DNA of 64,000 nucleotides from CAVZTX01 sp963778375 (GTDB taxonomy: Bacteria > Chloroflexota > Ktedonobacteria > Ktedonobacterales > Ktedonobacteraceae). The notes below the pieces were generated by a model, which did not search any database, was not told the DNA's origin, and worked only from the letters and a program-made list of their open reading frames with translations. The position numbers were made by a program, and so were the translations under genes. Each line of letters starts with the position of its first letter. The stretch's first letter is position 1. Location of the stretch: positions 1 through 64,000 of the forward strand of contig CAVZTX010000021.1 of assembly GCA_963778375.1 (NCBI GenBank), written 5' to 3'. Positions 9,345 through 18,974 of the stretch are shown in pieces.

Positions 9345-12260
9345 ATGACAATACAACAGTATAACATTGGGGCAACTCTTCCCGCGTGGAATCGCGTGGT
9401 TACTCCTCATAACGATATCGTGCAAGGACAGCTTTCCATGGATACCTATGCTGTCAATCTGGGCCAGGTGGTTCAGGGGGAGAGCAGCGTACGCACTGTT
9501 TATCGTGATCCACGTGCATTCTTTGAGGCTACGTACCTCACGAAGGAGTTGCGGCGTATCCTTTCAGATGTGCTGGAGGTGCTGGCCGGTAGGAGCGGTG
9601 ACCACGTGCTTCAGCTTCGTACTCCCTTTGGTGGTGGTAAAACTCATACCCTGCTCTCGCTCTATCATCTGACGAAGTCGCGCGAACTTTTACATGACAT
9701 GGCAGATCTCAATAGCCTGCCGAATCCTGGAAGTGTACGGATTGCCGTCATCTCTGGCGTTGCACTTGGGGCAGCGGATGCTCACACGGAACGACGGCGC
9801 ACGCTCTGGGGAGAACTGGCCTGGCAAATTGGGGGAGCGGAAGGCTATGGATTGGTCGCGGATCAAGATCGAATGGGCGTGGCTCCGGGGGGAGAAGTGC
9901 TCTCGCGTCTGATAGGCGATGCCCCAACCCTGCTGTTGCTCGATGAAGTGCTGCTGTATGTTGAGAATGCGATGGGGGTGGTTGTTGGCGAGTCGACGTT
10001 GGGGCGGCAGACAATCACGTTTCTACAACGGCTGACGGAGGTTGTTGCAGCATCCTCTCATGCGGCGATGGTCTATTCGTTGCAGGCCAGCGAGCAAGAG
10101 GCGGGCGGCAATCTGGAACTGTTGGGCATCCTGGGAAAACTTGTGCAGCGCCTGAATGCTATTCGCGAACCTGTGAGCGGTGATGAAGTGCTGCGCGTGG
10201 TACAACGGCGTCTCTTTGCCAGCCTTGGGGATGAGATTCAACGGCGGGAGGTTGCCAACGCTTATGCTGAAAGCTATCGAGGATATCTGCTGGCAGGCGG
10301 AACCTCAACGCAGGTGGCGCAGCAGCAGGCAGAGCAGTTGCGAAACCGTATCCTTTTGAGCTATCCTTTTCATCCCGCGCTGCTGGATTTGATGCGCGAA
10401 CGCTGGAGCGCGTTGCCGAGTTACCAGCGGACAAGAGGCGCGCTGCAATTTTTAGCTACCGCTGTGCGAGGGCTGTGGGCGGGGAATGTACAGACGCAAC
10501 CTTTGCTGGGACCAGGCGATGTTCCATTGATGGATAGCCAGGTACGAACCAGTTTCCTGGCACAAGTGGGCGAAGAAACACAATACGATGCCGTTCTCCA
10601 GGCTGATCTGCTGGGTCCACATGCTGGAGCACGTAGTGTTGATGCGCTGCTGATACAGGAGAGTCCGCAATTGCAGCCATATCTGCCAGGGACGCGCATT
10701 GCTACTGCTGCACTGTTATTTAGTTTTGGTGGCAGCAGTCAGATTGAGCGCGGCGTTTTCGAGAGTGAGTTGTTGGGCGCGTGTCTTGCGCCTGGGCTTG
10801 ATCGCAATATCTTGCAGACGGCACTGCATGATCTCAATGAGCGCTTGCTCTACCTGCACCGGCGTGAGCTTCGCTATCGCTTTGAGACGCAGCCAAACCT
10901 GAATAAAATGATTGTGGATGAAAATCAGCGTCGAAACGATGAGGAGATTGCGGAACGCTTGCGCATTGAATTCGGCAAGGCCATCGGGAATGACCGTAGT
11001 GCGGTAGTCTGGCCGAATGACACACATGAAGTACGTGATCGCCTGCCGGAGTTTCAGATTGTTTATCTCTCGCCAACGTGGCTGGATGCGCATCCTGACT
11101 CTGAGAAACAGGAACAAGGGATGCGTCGTTACATTGAGCAGTACGGCAATGGTCCGCGCCGGTATCGCAATGGCCTGGCGTTAGCGGTTCCCGACCGTCA
11201 CAAGGTTGATGTAATTCAGAATGCGGTTCGCCTGCTCTTGACTCTGGAACTGTTGCAGAGCCAGAGCCAACAACGACAACTCACTCCTCAACAAGATGCC
11301 GATCTTGCTGAACGCAAACGCAGCATTGAGAACGAATTAAAGGGAGGCTTTTCACAACTTTACCCCGATGTGTATACTCCTCAACATTCTGAACAGGTTG
11401 GGCAGACCTATGTGCTTGATAAATTAACGGTACAGAGCTATAGCCAGGCTCCGCAGATACATATCCGTGTCAAGGAGGCTTTGCATAATCGCGTTGTCTG
11501 GGATAGTGTGCAACCGAGTAAGCTGGCAACTCTGACACAATTGAACCAGGCGCAGTTTTATGCTGTGACCGCTCTTGTATCCTGTTTCTTCAGCTATTAC
11601 AACTTTACGCATATCTGGGATGAGAAAGTTGTGCGCAAGGCGATTATGGTGGGCGTCAAGAATAGATCGTTTGCGTATGTTGCCAATGCCAGCAAGGATA
11701 ATCAGGGTAAGCTGGTGCTGGTGGGTCCGGCTGCTGCTACTGTTCAATTCGGTAAGGATATTCCTGCTCATGAGCTGGATATGGGTGAAGGTGCATTTTT
11801 GCTTTCGGCTGCGTATGCTGAGCAGTTGTTGGCTCCGCCTCCACCGCCTGTACAGGCAAAGGTAGAGACAGCACCGGTAGGGCCAACTATAGGGAATGAT
11901 ACGGCGGTTGGTCAGCTACCTGCTATGAGTGTTTCTCCAGGTGAGGCGGGTAGGAAAGTTGTGAATGAGCCACCAGGGGTGATGATGCCTGTAGTGCCCT
12001 CTGCACAATCGGTAGCGCCAGGTAAGGGTGGGCAGCGGTATCGCGTAAGTATGAAGATTCAGCCTGAAGATTTCTTTGAGGTGACAAAAGCGTTTGAGAG
12101 GCTGAATGATCGCGCGGGGAAGATGGATATTACGGTAACGGTGATTGCGACGGCGAAACCGGGGCAGTCGTTTGTGGCGAATACGATGCATAATCTGGTG
12201 GTGGAGCCGTTGGTGGAGGAGAGTGAGGTGGTGGTGATGGAGGAGCGGGTGGAGGAGTAG
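9345..12260 (+). CDS. DUF499-family P-loop ATPase
   Basis: A 971-residue ATP-binding protein. The Walker A motif is TPFGGGKTHT (about 93-102) and the Walker B motif LLLLDEVLLY (Asp about 200), followed by helical regulatory domains. The C-terminal about 75 residues form a compact alpha/beta tail after a Pro/Ala-rich linker (about 825-890). DUF499 ATPases are usually encoded beside DUF1156 methylases and a large helicase in defence islands, as here. The ATPase probably couples nucleotide hydrolysis to assembly or DNA handling of that complex (inference). The start ATG at 9345 has an AAAGGA site. The 3' end is duplicated in decayed form at 16193-16360. Confidence 0.88.
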   Translation: MTIQQYNIGATLPAWNRVVTPHNDIVQGQLSMDTYAVNLGQVVQGESSVRTVYRDPRAFFEATYLTKELRRILSDVLEVLAGRSGDHVLQLRTPFGGGKTHTLLSLYHLTKSRELLHDMADLNSLPNPGSVRIAVISGVALGAADAHTERRRTLWGELAWQIGGAEGYGLVADQDRMGVAPGGEVLSRLIGDAPTLLLLDEVLLYVENAMGVVVGESTLGRQTITFLQRLTEVVAASSHAAMVYSLQASEQEAGGNLELLGILGKLVQRLNAIREPVSGDEVLRVVQRRLFASLGDEIQRREVANAYAESYRGYLLAGGTSTQVAQQQAEQLRNRILLSYPFHPALLDLMRERWSALPSYQRTRGALQFLATAVRGLWAGNVQTQPLLGPGDVPLMDSQVRTSFLAQVGEETQYDAVLQADLLGPHAGARSVDALLIQESPQLQPYLPGTRIATAALLFSFGGSSQIERGVFESELLGACLAPGLDRNILQTALHDLNERLLYLHRRELRYRFETQPNLNKMIVDENQRRNDEEIAERLRIEFGKAIGNDRSAVVWPNDTHEVRDRLPEFQIVYLSPTWLDAHPDSEKQEQGMRRYIEQYGNGPRRYRNGLALAVPDRHKVDVIQNAVRLLLTLELLQSQSQQRQLTPQQDADLAERKRSIENELKGGFSQLYPDVYTPQHSEQVGQTYVLDKLTVQSYSQAPQIHIRVKEALHNRVVWDSVQPSKLATLTQLNQAQFYAVTALVSCFFSYYNFTHIWDEKVVRKAIMVGVKNRSFAYVANASKDNQGKLVLVGPAAATVQFGKDIPAHELDMGEGAFLLSAAYAEQLLAPPPPPVQAKVETAPVGPTIGNDTAVGQLPAMSVSPGEAGRKVVNEPPGVMMPVVPSAQSVAPGKGGQRYRVSMKIQPEDFFEVTKAFERLNDRAGKMDITVTVIATAKPGQSFVANTMHNLVVEPLVEESEVVVMEERVEE

Positions 12261-12360
12261 AGGGATGTGAGTATCCATTAATCACTGGCGCTAGTACGGG
12301 CGTTCAGGTCAGGCGATGGACTATGAGGAGAAAGAAAAGATAGATACACATTTGTAGGTG

Positions 12361-12459
12361 ATGGAATATGACAGTGATTTGGCAAAACGATGGGACGAAT
12401 TGCTGAAAACACTTACTGAGGCATATAGAGAGGCTACTGGGGGAATAATAGAAGTTTAA
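12361..12459 (+). CDS. Possible 32-residue ORF between DUF499 and mcrB
   Basis: An ATG-initiated 32-codon frame with a charged, helix-like composition (KRWDELLKTL, then EAYREAT) ending in TAA 18 bp before the mcrB start. A 13-codon frame (ATG at 12314, ending TAG) precedes it. No family is recognised. It could be a real small gene or the tail of a decayed one. The rest of 12261-12477 shows nothing else. Confidence 0.3.
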   Translation: MEYDSDLAKRWDELLKTLTEAYREATGGIIEV

Positions 12460-12477
12460 GAGTTTGGAGTATGGACA

Positions 12478-14837
12478 ATGGCATTGGAGCTTGATGAGCG
12501 AATAGTTCAGGATCTGAAGGACTTATACAAGTCATTGGAGAGTGAGGGAAAACTACTTTCCAATGAGGAATTAGCTGAATATTATAGTACATTTCGTAAC
12601 AGGTTTGGAGCTGACAAACTTAAAAATCTGGATGGGGAAGCACTGCTGGAGACTATGTATGGTCCTGGTAATAATGATAGCCTTGTCTACTGGTTAGAGT
12701 TTAAAAATGATGAGGAATTTCCTTCACCGAGATTTGGCAGCATTGCTGGTGGTAGTGCATTCAAATTCGGCTTGTTTCGCAGAAAAGAAACCGGCAGGTG
12801 GACTGCTGGTTCCCCACAAAATCCAGAAGAACTTACAGTTGAACAAGCTATTGACAAAACCCGAGAACATCGCAATCAACTGATCAGGGGTGTTGAAATA
12901 CTAGAGAAGATGCCTGTAAATGGTAGCGACGAAGATTATGTGCAATTGCAGCGAGAGATGGATCAATTAGCCCCTGAAATCAGTAATCTGGCATGGGGAC
13001 ACAAGTATTTTAGCTTGCTGTATCCAGAGAAACTGGACGACTTCCATCGCCCTGATTACCAACGCTTCCATCTAATCAAGCTATTCCAACTTCCACCACA
13101 GGGTAAGGGAAGATATATTATGGCCAGTCGTTTTGTCGCTCTCACAAGATCCCTGAATGTCTCGATGAACAGTTTGACGACTATGATCAATGAGCGGGAT
13201 GGTTCTACCCCTTACAACTACTGGCGTATCGGAACGACAGCCTATTCAGATAAACAAGATTTCTGGGGCATGATGCACGATACGAACTGTGTAGCTATTG
13301 GATGGGGTGGTACAAGTGATCTTACAATGATAACAAACGACAATACTGGTAAACAAGACAATTCGCAAAGCTCTCTTGTCCGATAATCCTCAGATGAATC
13401 ATATAGCGGCAGGAAGAGCAGCTCAACAGCTTTTCCAATTCAGATGGACGATTGATTCCAGGTGATCTGGTACTGGCTTCGAACGGAGCAACTGTGTTGG
13501 GAGTTGGTAGGGTGACTGGAGGATATATGTATGATCCTTCTAGTGGTTTCCCACATCGAAGGCCAGTTGAGTGGCTTTCATTAGAGTCATGGCAGCAATC
13601 CGACCAACAGCCAGATATCGAAGGCAAGTTGACTACCGTCTATAGAATGAAGAGGGATAAAAATCTGCTTGAGGCTGAAAGGCATATATATAAAGCCTTG
13701 CCAATCAGCGTTGCAAATCCTGTCAGAGTCACGTCTGCGGACCAGCCAGATGTATCTGTATCGACTCGCCAATCTCGTATGCTTCCTCGTCTGACCGGTA
13801 TTCCTGCACATATGCAGGCAATACTTGAACGGAAAGGACAGGCCATTCTCTATGGACCGCCTGGTACTGGCAAGACATATTGGGCTCAAGTTACAGCTTG
13901 TGAGTTAGCAGCGCGTGCGAGCTATAACGTACCATTCGATCAGCTTACGCGTGAACAGCAAGTCTGTATTCTTGGAGATGATGGCAATTCTGGCGGCTTA
14001 GTTCGGATGTGTAGTTTTCATCCGGCGTATGGATATGAAGATTTTCTCGAAGGTTTTCGGCCGGAGTCTTTCAATGGTCAGATGCACTTCACACTGAGAG
14101 ATGGTGTCTTTAAAGCCTTGTGCCAGGACGCTCAAAACAGACCAGATCAGAAGTTCTACCTGATCATAGATGAAATCAATCGAGGAGATATTCCGCGCAT
14201 TTTTGGCGAACTGCTGAGTGTTCTCGAAAAAAACAAACGAGGTAAGGCGATTTTGCTCCCATTAACAGGGAGGCCGTTCCGGGTTCCAGAGAATGTCTAT
14301 GTCATAGGAACCATGAATACCGCTGACCGCTCTATTGCCTTGTTAGATACGGCGCTGCGGCGGCGTTTTGGTTTTATTGAACTGATGCCAGATACTAGCG
14401 TTTTGGGCGATGCTGTGGTAGAAGGAATTCCCCTTGGGCTCTGGCTCAAAGCACTCAATGAACGTATTTGTGAATATGTTGGGCGTGATGCCCGCAATTT
14501 ACAAATTGGTCATTCCTACTTACTGGAAGATGGACATCCAATTGGGGATTTTGCGACCTTTGCAAAGGTAATACAGGATGATATCTTGCCTCTGCTAGAA
14601 GAATATTGTTATGAGGATTATGGCAGGCTAGAGAAAATCTTGGGGCCTGGTCTGGTAGATATACAGAAACAGCAATTTCGTCAGGAATTGTTTGATGCCC
14701 CTAATCGGGATAAATTAGTACAAGCTCTTATAGCGCCATCTCCCGATATTATCGCATCGTCACAAGCGGTGTCTTCTGATGCTCAAACTCCTGAAGAGGA
14801 AGATAGCGACGTTGAAGTCCCTGGTGATAGCCAATGA
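12478..14837 (+). pseudogene. mcrB: McrB-type GTPase with EVE/PUA-like reader, two frameshifts
   Basis: Three frames join into one protein of about 785 residues: 12478 to about 13355, about 13357-13440, and 13443-14837. The N-terminal about 240 residues resemble the variable DNA-recognition part of McrB proteins. Across the frameshifts lies a PUA/EVE-like segment: WRIGT, CVAIGWG, then GDLVLASNGATVLGVGRV. Such domains read modified bases. The third frame holds the AAA+ motor: Walker A GPPGTGKTYWA (about 13855), Walker B LIIDEINRGDIPRIFGE (about 14162), and the McrB signature MNTADRS (about 14313) with the arginine-finger region LRRRFGF. McrB is a GTP-driven translocase that loads McrC. If the shifts are real, the reader is separated from the motor. 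A downstream re-start could still yield a motor-only protein, comparable to the short McrB form (inference). Confidence 0.82.
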
Positions 14838-14864
14838 TGGCATCTCGCATTTCCATCGATTTAA

Positions 14865-16193
14865 ATGAGTGGCAACATGTTGACCCTAGCAGAGCGTGGC
14901 TCACTACTATCATATATTTACTTTGAAAATGATGTCGAAGTAAGAAACACTGCTCGCTCTCTATCAACCTCAGGAATGCTTGTCATCTCAGAACTTCGCG
15001 AAGGGTTATCAATTGAGGCAACATCATATGTTGGAAGAATCACACTTGGTAACATTCAAATCACTGTCCATCCGAAAATAAATGGCGTACCCTTACTTCG
15101 CTTATTGCGTTATGCGTATGGCTTGCGCAATCTCGATATCTTTGCTGAGACTGAGTATAGCGGCGAGCATCAGGCATTTCAGGAGTTACTGATATATCAG
15201 TTGATGGCGGAGGTCAATGAACTGCTTGCGCGGGGTTTACATCGTCAGTATGTAAGAACAGATGATGAACTCACAAGTCCACGGGGAAGAATAGACGTGC
15301 AAAGAATTGCCAGGCAAGGGGGGATTGTGCAGCCAACATTATCCTGTACATATTATCCGAGGCTAGAAGATTGCCTGATCAATCAGGTAGTCCTACAGGG
15401 ATTGCACTTTGCAGCAAATCTTACTGAGGATAGTGCCCTGCGAATAAGGCTCTATCGATTAGCAAGTTCTTTTCAGGATACTGTTTCCTCAATCAATTTG
15501 GATCACAATGTACTCAAGAAATTGCATCGGGAAATGGATCGATTGACCAATGCCTATTTGCCCACGATAACGATTATAGAGATGCTGCTTGCGGCTGAAG
15601 GGATTTCGTTAGGTGATAGCCAACCAGAAATACGGATTCCTGGATTTCTTTTTGACATGAATCTCTTTTATCAAGCACTGCTTTCTCGCTTTCTGAAAGA
15701 GAATTTGCAAGATTACACTGTGCAAGACCAGTATAAAATACATGGCATGATGACATACGATGCTGCCTACAATCCCAGGAAACGTCGTGCTCCTGAACCT
15801 CGTCCTGACTATGTCATTTTGAAGCAATCAAAAGTGGTTTCGATACTGGATGCCAAGTATCGTGATCTGTGGGAGAACACATTACCGCCGCATATGTTGT
15901 ATCAATTAGCGATGTATGCCCTCAGCCAAGCTGACAGTGTGGAGGCCGCTATGCTCTATCCCACAGTGCAAACGGATGCCCAAGAGGCGAAAATCGTGAT
16001 ACGTGATCCTCTTCATCGGTCAGGTGTTGCCCGAGTTGTACTTCGGCCTGTAAATTTGCTTGACCTTGATACGTTGATTTCTGCCCCTGAAAGTATCAGA
16101 AACAATAGAGCACGAACGGCTTTTGCTCAACAATTAGCTTTTGGAAATGATGCAAAGATCAGCAGAGTTCTTGATTCGGATAGAAGAGGTTGA
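14865..16193 (+). CDS. mcrC: McrC nuclease subunit
   Basis: A 442-residue PF10117-type protein. The N-terminal beta-rich part runs VGRITLGNIQITVHPKI then LLRLLRYAYGL. The C-terminal PD-(D/E)xK nuclease shows RPDYVIL (Asp about 312) and SILDAKYRD (about 325-333). McrC cleaves DNA when bound to the McrB ring. The ATG at 14865 has no good ribosome site. A second ATG at 14837 overlaps the mcrB stop (TGATG), and its frame begins SRISIDLNEWQHV, which looks like a genuine McrC N-terminus before going out of frame near 14880. The native start is therefore probably 14837, and a one-base shift may have damaged the N-terminus. Confidence 0.85.
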   Translation: MSGNMLTLAERGSLLSYIYFENDVEVRNTARSLSTSGMLVISELREGLSIEATSYVGRITLGNIQITVHPKINGVPLLRLLRYAYGLRNLDIFAETEYSGEHQAFQELLIYQLMAEVNELLARGLHRQYVRTDDELTSPRGRIDVQRIARQGGIVQPTLSCTYYPRLEDCLINQVVLQGLHFAANLTEDSALRIRLYRLASSFQDTVSSINLDHNVLKKLHREMDRLTNAYLPTITIIEMLLAAEGISLGDSQPEIRIPGFLFDMNLFYQALLSRFLKENLQDYTVQDQYKIHGMMTYDAAYNPRKRRAPEPRPDYVILKQSKVVSILDAKYRDLWENTLPPHMLYQLAMYALSQADSVEAAMLYPTVQTDAQEAKIVIRDPLHRSGVARVVLRPVNLLDLDTLISAPESIRNNRARTAFAQQLAFGNDAKISRVLDSDRRG

Positions 16194-16360
16194 TAGGAAA
16201 GTTGTGAATGAGCCACAGACATATTCATAGCTGTATTTCCTCCAGCATTCAATGATCGTGCGGTAGTTGCGACGGCGAAGCCTTGGCAGTCGTTATGTGG
16301 CGAATACAATGCATTATCTGGTGATGGAGCCGTTGGTGGAGGAGAGTGAGGTCTTGCGTT
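16193..16360 (+). pseudogene. Decayed second copy of the DUF499 gene 3' end
   Basis: GATAGGAAAGTTGTGAATGA at 16191-16210 repeats the sequence near 11949-11968 except for one base near the start. 16246-16355 then repeats 12104-12235 with indels, including GCGACGGCGAA, the GTGGCGAATAC region and GAGCCGTTGGTGGAGGAG. The middle (about 130 bp) is deleted and the frame is lost. It lies directly after the mcrC stop, so the mcrBC cassette is bracketed by two direct copies of the DUF499 tail. Nothing else is visible up to 16456. Confidence 0.85.
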
Positions 16361-16456
16361 TTCATTGACAGCAGCACTATCAAATATCCTCATGTTCGTG
16401 CTACGATAGAACGGTACACGTTCAAGTCGATACTCCCGACATAGCCAGAGGAAATC

Positions 16457-17404
16457 ATGAGTTCATCTTGCAAGCCTACTCATACAAAGAACACAGATAT
16501 AGACTACACAATCCATGGTGCAGGAGAACAATTCAGGCAGCCAGGACGCTGGCAGAATTTCGCACAGAAGGTACCCGCGCAGTTGCTGGCGTTGCTGGCG
16601 ATTATCTCGGTACAGATGGGGGCGGCGGTGGGCAAAGGACTCTTTTCGGCCATCGGACCGCTGGGAACGACCTTCTTGCGCTTGGGTTTCGCGGCCGTCC
16701 TGCTTCTCATCCTTTGGCGGCCACAGATACGCGGGCTGACGCGGACGCAATACCTCAACGTTCTGTTATTCGGCATTGTGCTGGCAGCGATGAATGGAGC
16801 ATTTTATTCCGCGATCCACTACATTCCATTAGGCATCGCAGTGACGCTGGAATTTGTGGGTCCGCTGGGACTGGCCCTCATGCAATCGCGCAGGGTGAAA
16901 GATATCGTCTGGGCACTACTGGCGGTAGTCGGCATTTTCCTCCTCGCGCCGATCGGGCAAGGGGCAGTGAACCTGGTGGGAATAGGACTGGCACTACTGG
17001 CCGGTATCTGCTGGGCGGGCTATATATTGTGCAGCGCAAGAATTGGGCGCTCGTTTCCGGGCGGACGAGGACTGGCGCTGGCGGTGGTCGTGGCAACGGT
17101 TGCTATTGCGCCGCTTGGAATACGCAACGGAGGGGCGGCGCTCCTCCGTCCGCAGGTGCTCTTGACGGGCGTGGGCATCGCTATCCTCTCTAGCGTCATT
17201 CCCTTCTCGCTAGAACTAGAGGCGCTCAGACGGCTTCCCTCGCGCGTCTTCGGTGTCCTCATGAGCATCGAGCCAGCGGTCGCCACCCTGATCGGTTTCT
17301 TCGTACTGCGCGAGGCGATAGGACTACGCGAGATCCTGGCTATCGTGCTCATCATCTCGGCCTCGGTCGGCGTCTCGCTCGACGCGACGGCACAGCATCA
17401 ATAA
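16457..17404 (+). CDS. DMT-superfamily (EamA/RhtA-like) exporter
   Basis: A 315-residue polytopic membrane protein with about ten hydrophobic helices in two EamA halves after a polar 35-residue N-terminus. QMGAAVGKGLF and LRLGFAAVLLLILWRPQ in the first half and the SFSLELEALRRLPSRVFGVL-like region in the second resemble RhtA-type threonine/homoserine exporters. The substrate is not provable from sequence. The gene starts the stretch just outside the defence island and is visibly richer in G+C than the island genes. It stands alone, with no convincing operon partner. Confidence 0.85.
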   Translation: MSSSCKPTHTKNTDIDYTIHGAGEQFRQPGRWQNFAQKVPAQLLALLAIISVQMGAAVGKGLFSAIGPLGTTFLRLGFAAVLLLILWRPQIRGLTRTQYLNVLLFGIVLAAMNGAFYSAIHYIPLGIAVTLEFVGPLGLALMQSRRVKDIVWALLAVVGIFLLAPIGQGAVNLVGIGLALLAGICWAGYILCSARIGRSFPGGRGLALAVVVATVAIAPLGIRNGGAALLRPQVLLTGVGIAILSSVIPFSLELEALRRLPSRVFGVLMSIEPAVATLIGFFVLREAIGLREILAIVLIISASVGVSLDATAQHQ

Positions 17405-17508
17405 GGTAACCAGAAACGGGAAAAGTTTCAGACAACGGTATACAAAACAGAACATCTGTGCTATGCTGCTTGAAGCGCAATATTTCTTGAGTTTTTAAGG
17501 AGAGCAGT

Positions 17509-18202
17509 ATGAGAGAATTTCAAGTTGATGACAGAACGATCAGCGCCTATCTGGCCGTTCCCGAGCAGGGCAGCGGACCAGGGGTGTTGGTCCTGCACGC
17601 GTGGTGGGGACTGACGGAGCCGTTTCGGCAGGTCTGCGACCGACTCGCGGAGGCGGGCTTCGTGGCGCTTGCCCCAGACCTCTACCGCGGCAAGACGACC
17701 ACAGCTATCGAGGAAGCGGAATGCGTTCGCCTCAGCGCTGAATCAGGATGAGGAGCGGGTGCGCGGCGATATCGCGGGGGCAGTGCAGATCCTGCGCCAA
17801 CACACTGCGACCCATCTGGCGGGCGGTCGCGGCAAGCTCGCCTGCGTTGGCTTCTCGCTGGGAGGTGCCTACGCGCTGGACCTGTCCGTCACCCTGGCCG
17901 AGGAGATCGCCGCAGTCGTTACCTTTTATGCCTCCTACCCCGGACTGGACTATCGCAAAGCTTCGGCCGCATACCTCTGCCACTTCGCGGAGGATGACCC
18001 CTTCGAGCCGGCTGAGTCGGTTGCGGAGATGGAGCAGGAGCTCCAGGCTGCGGGGAGGCCGGTCACCTTCTATACGTATCCGGGGACCAAACATTGGTTC
18101 TTCGAGAACAATCGCCCTGAGTATGACGCCGAGGCTGCTCGCCTTGCCTGGGAGCGTACCATTGCGTTCTTGCACAACGGCTTGATTAAGCGCTCTCGCT
18201 AG
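17509..18202 (+). pseudogene. Dienelactone hydrolase family protein, frameshifted
   Basis: Frame 1 (17509 to about 17725) gives the N-terminal half with VLVLHAWWGLTE and DLYRGKT. Frame 2 (about 17727-18202) continues with GFSLGGAYAL (nucleophile elbow, Ser where classical dienelactone hydrolase has Cys), AEDDPFEP (Asp) and GTKHWFFENN (His). One extra base near 17722 separates them; read together they would be about 230 residues, normal for the family. The gene has a good AAGGAGAG ribosome site before ATG 17509. All catalytic positions survive, so the break is recent or a sequence error. Confidence 0.8.
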
Positions 18203-18252
18203 AGCATTTGTCGTTGTGAAATAGGAAAGGGTACTTCCATGACCGCACAGCC

Positions 18253-18440
18253 TTATTGCACCTTGACTGTATACATTGTTCCCGGTGCTGCTTCTCCACA
18301 CAGCCAGTGGCGTAATGGTTCACAATCGTACTGGGGTCTATCCCCAGATGCTCCAGGGCGACTTGCTCCTCTAGCCAATGGGCTGAGAGGACCAGGCCGT
18401 TGGGGTCTTGTGGGCTGATCTGACCTGTAACTTGGAAGGA
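18253..18440 (-). pseudogene. 3' remnant of a NUDIX hydrolase gene
   Basis: Minus-strand translation gives VTGQISPQDPNGLVLSAHW and LGIDPS in one frame, then QYDCEPLRHWL and MYTVKV plus stop in another. This mirrors the C-terminal 60 residues of the intact NUDIX gene at 20200-20664 (VTGQINPQDPDGLVLSAHW, LRRWLHGEAPSGTAYTIKVK). The Nudix box itself is absent. It is a truncated, frameshifted paralog about 2 kb from the intact copy. Confidence 0.8.
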
Positions 18441-18449
18441 TGACGTGAC

Positions 18450-18957
18450 GTGCACAGCAGATCACTCACGACTGAGCAGGTGCTGACCCTGCTTGCAGCA
18501 ACGCCGCCGCGCCTCGCTGCGCTTACCGCCGATCTGACACCAGCTCACTTGCATACGAGGCCTAACCCCGATGGGTGGTCCTTAAACGATTTACTGGCCC
18601 ATCTTCGTGCGTGTGCTGACGTCTGGGGCAACTGCATTATGGCGATGATCGCCGAGGATACGCCGACGTTGCGGGCGATCAATCCCCGCACCTGGATCAA
18701 GCAGACGGACTATGGCGACCTGGAATTCGGGCCCTCGTTGCGCTCTTTTGCCAGGCAGCGTGCCGAGCTCTTGGCATTCTGGAACCGTTGCCCCCAGAGC
18801 GCTGGGCACGTCGGCAACCGTGACAGGGGCGGGAAAGGTCCTCGAGCGGACAGTACTTTTCTATGCGCAGTGGTTGGCTCGCCATGAACGCCAGCACGTC
18901 AAGCAGGTCGAACGCATCGTGTTGACGATGCCCAAGGCGCAAGGTGAGGCTCGGTAG
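18450..18957 (+). pseudogene. DinB-family protein, frameshifted near its C-terminus
   Basis: A GTG start after a GGAAGGA site gives 120 codons of a DinB-like four-helix protein (LLAATPPRLAALTADLTPAH, DGWSLNDLLAHLRACADVW). The frame is lost near 18790-18815, and the missing end (VLERTVLFYAQWLARHERQH, with the metal-site His) lies in another frame to 18957. At least two small indels are needed to restore it. DinB-fold proteins are typically thiol- or metal-dependent enzymes of unknown substrate and are numerous in this window. Confidence 0.72.
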
Positions 18958-18974
18958 GAAGCCATTTCAGGTCG

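Noticed and set aside
1927..16193. Complete DISARM or BREX system
   Set aside because: drmA/drmB (DUF1998), pglZ and brxC-type genes are not present in the window; only a DrmD-like helicase is shared.
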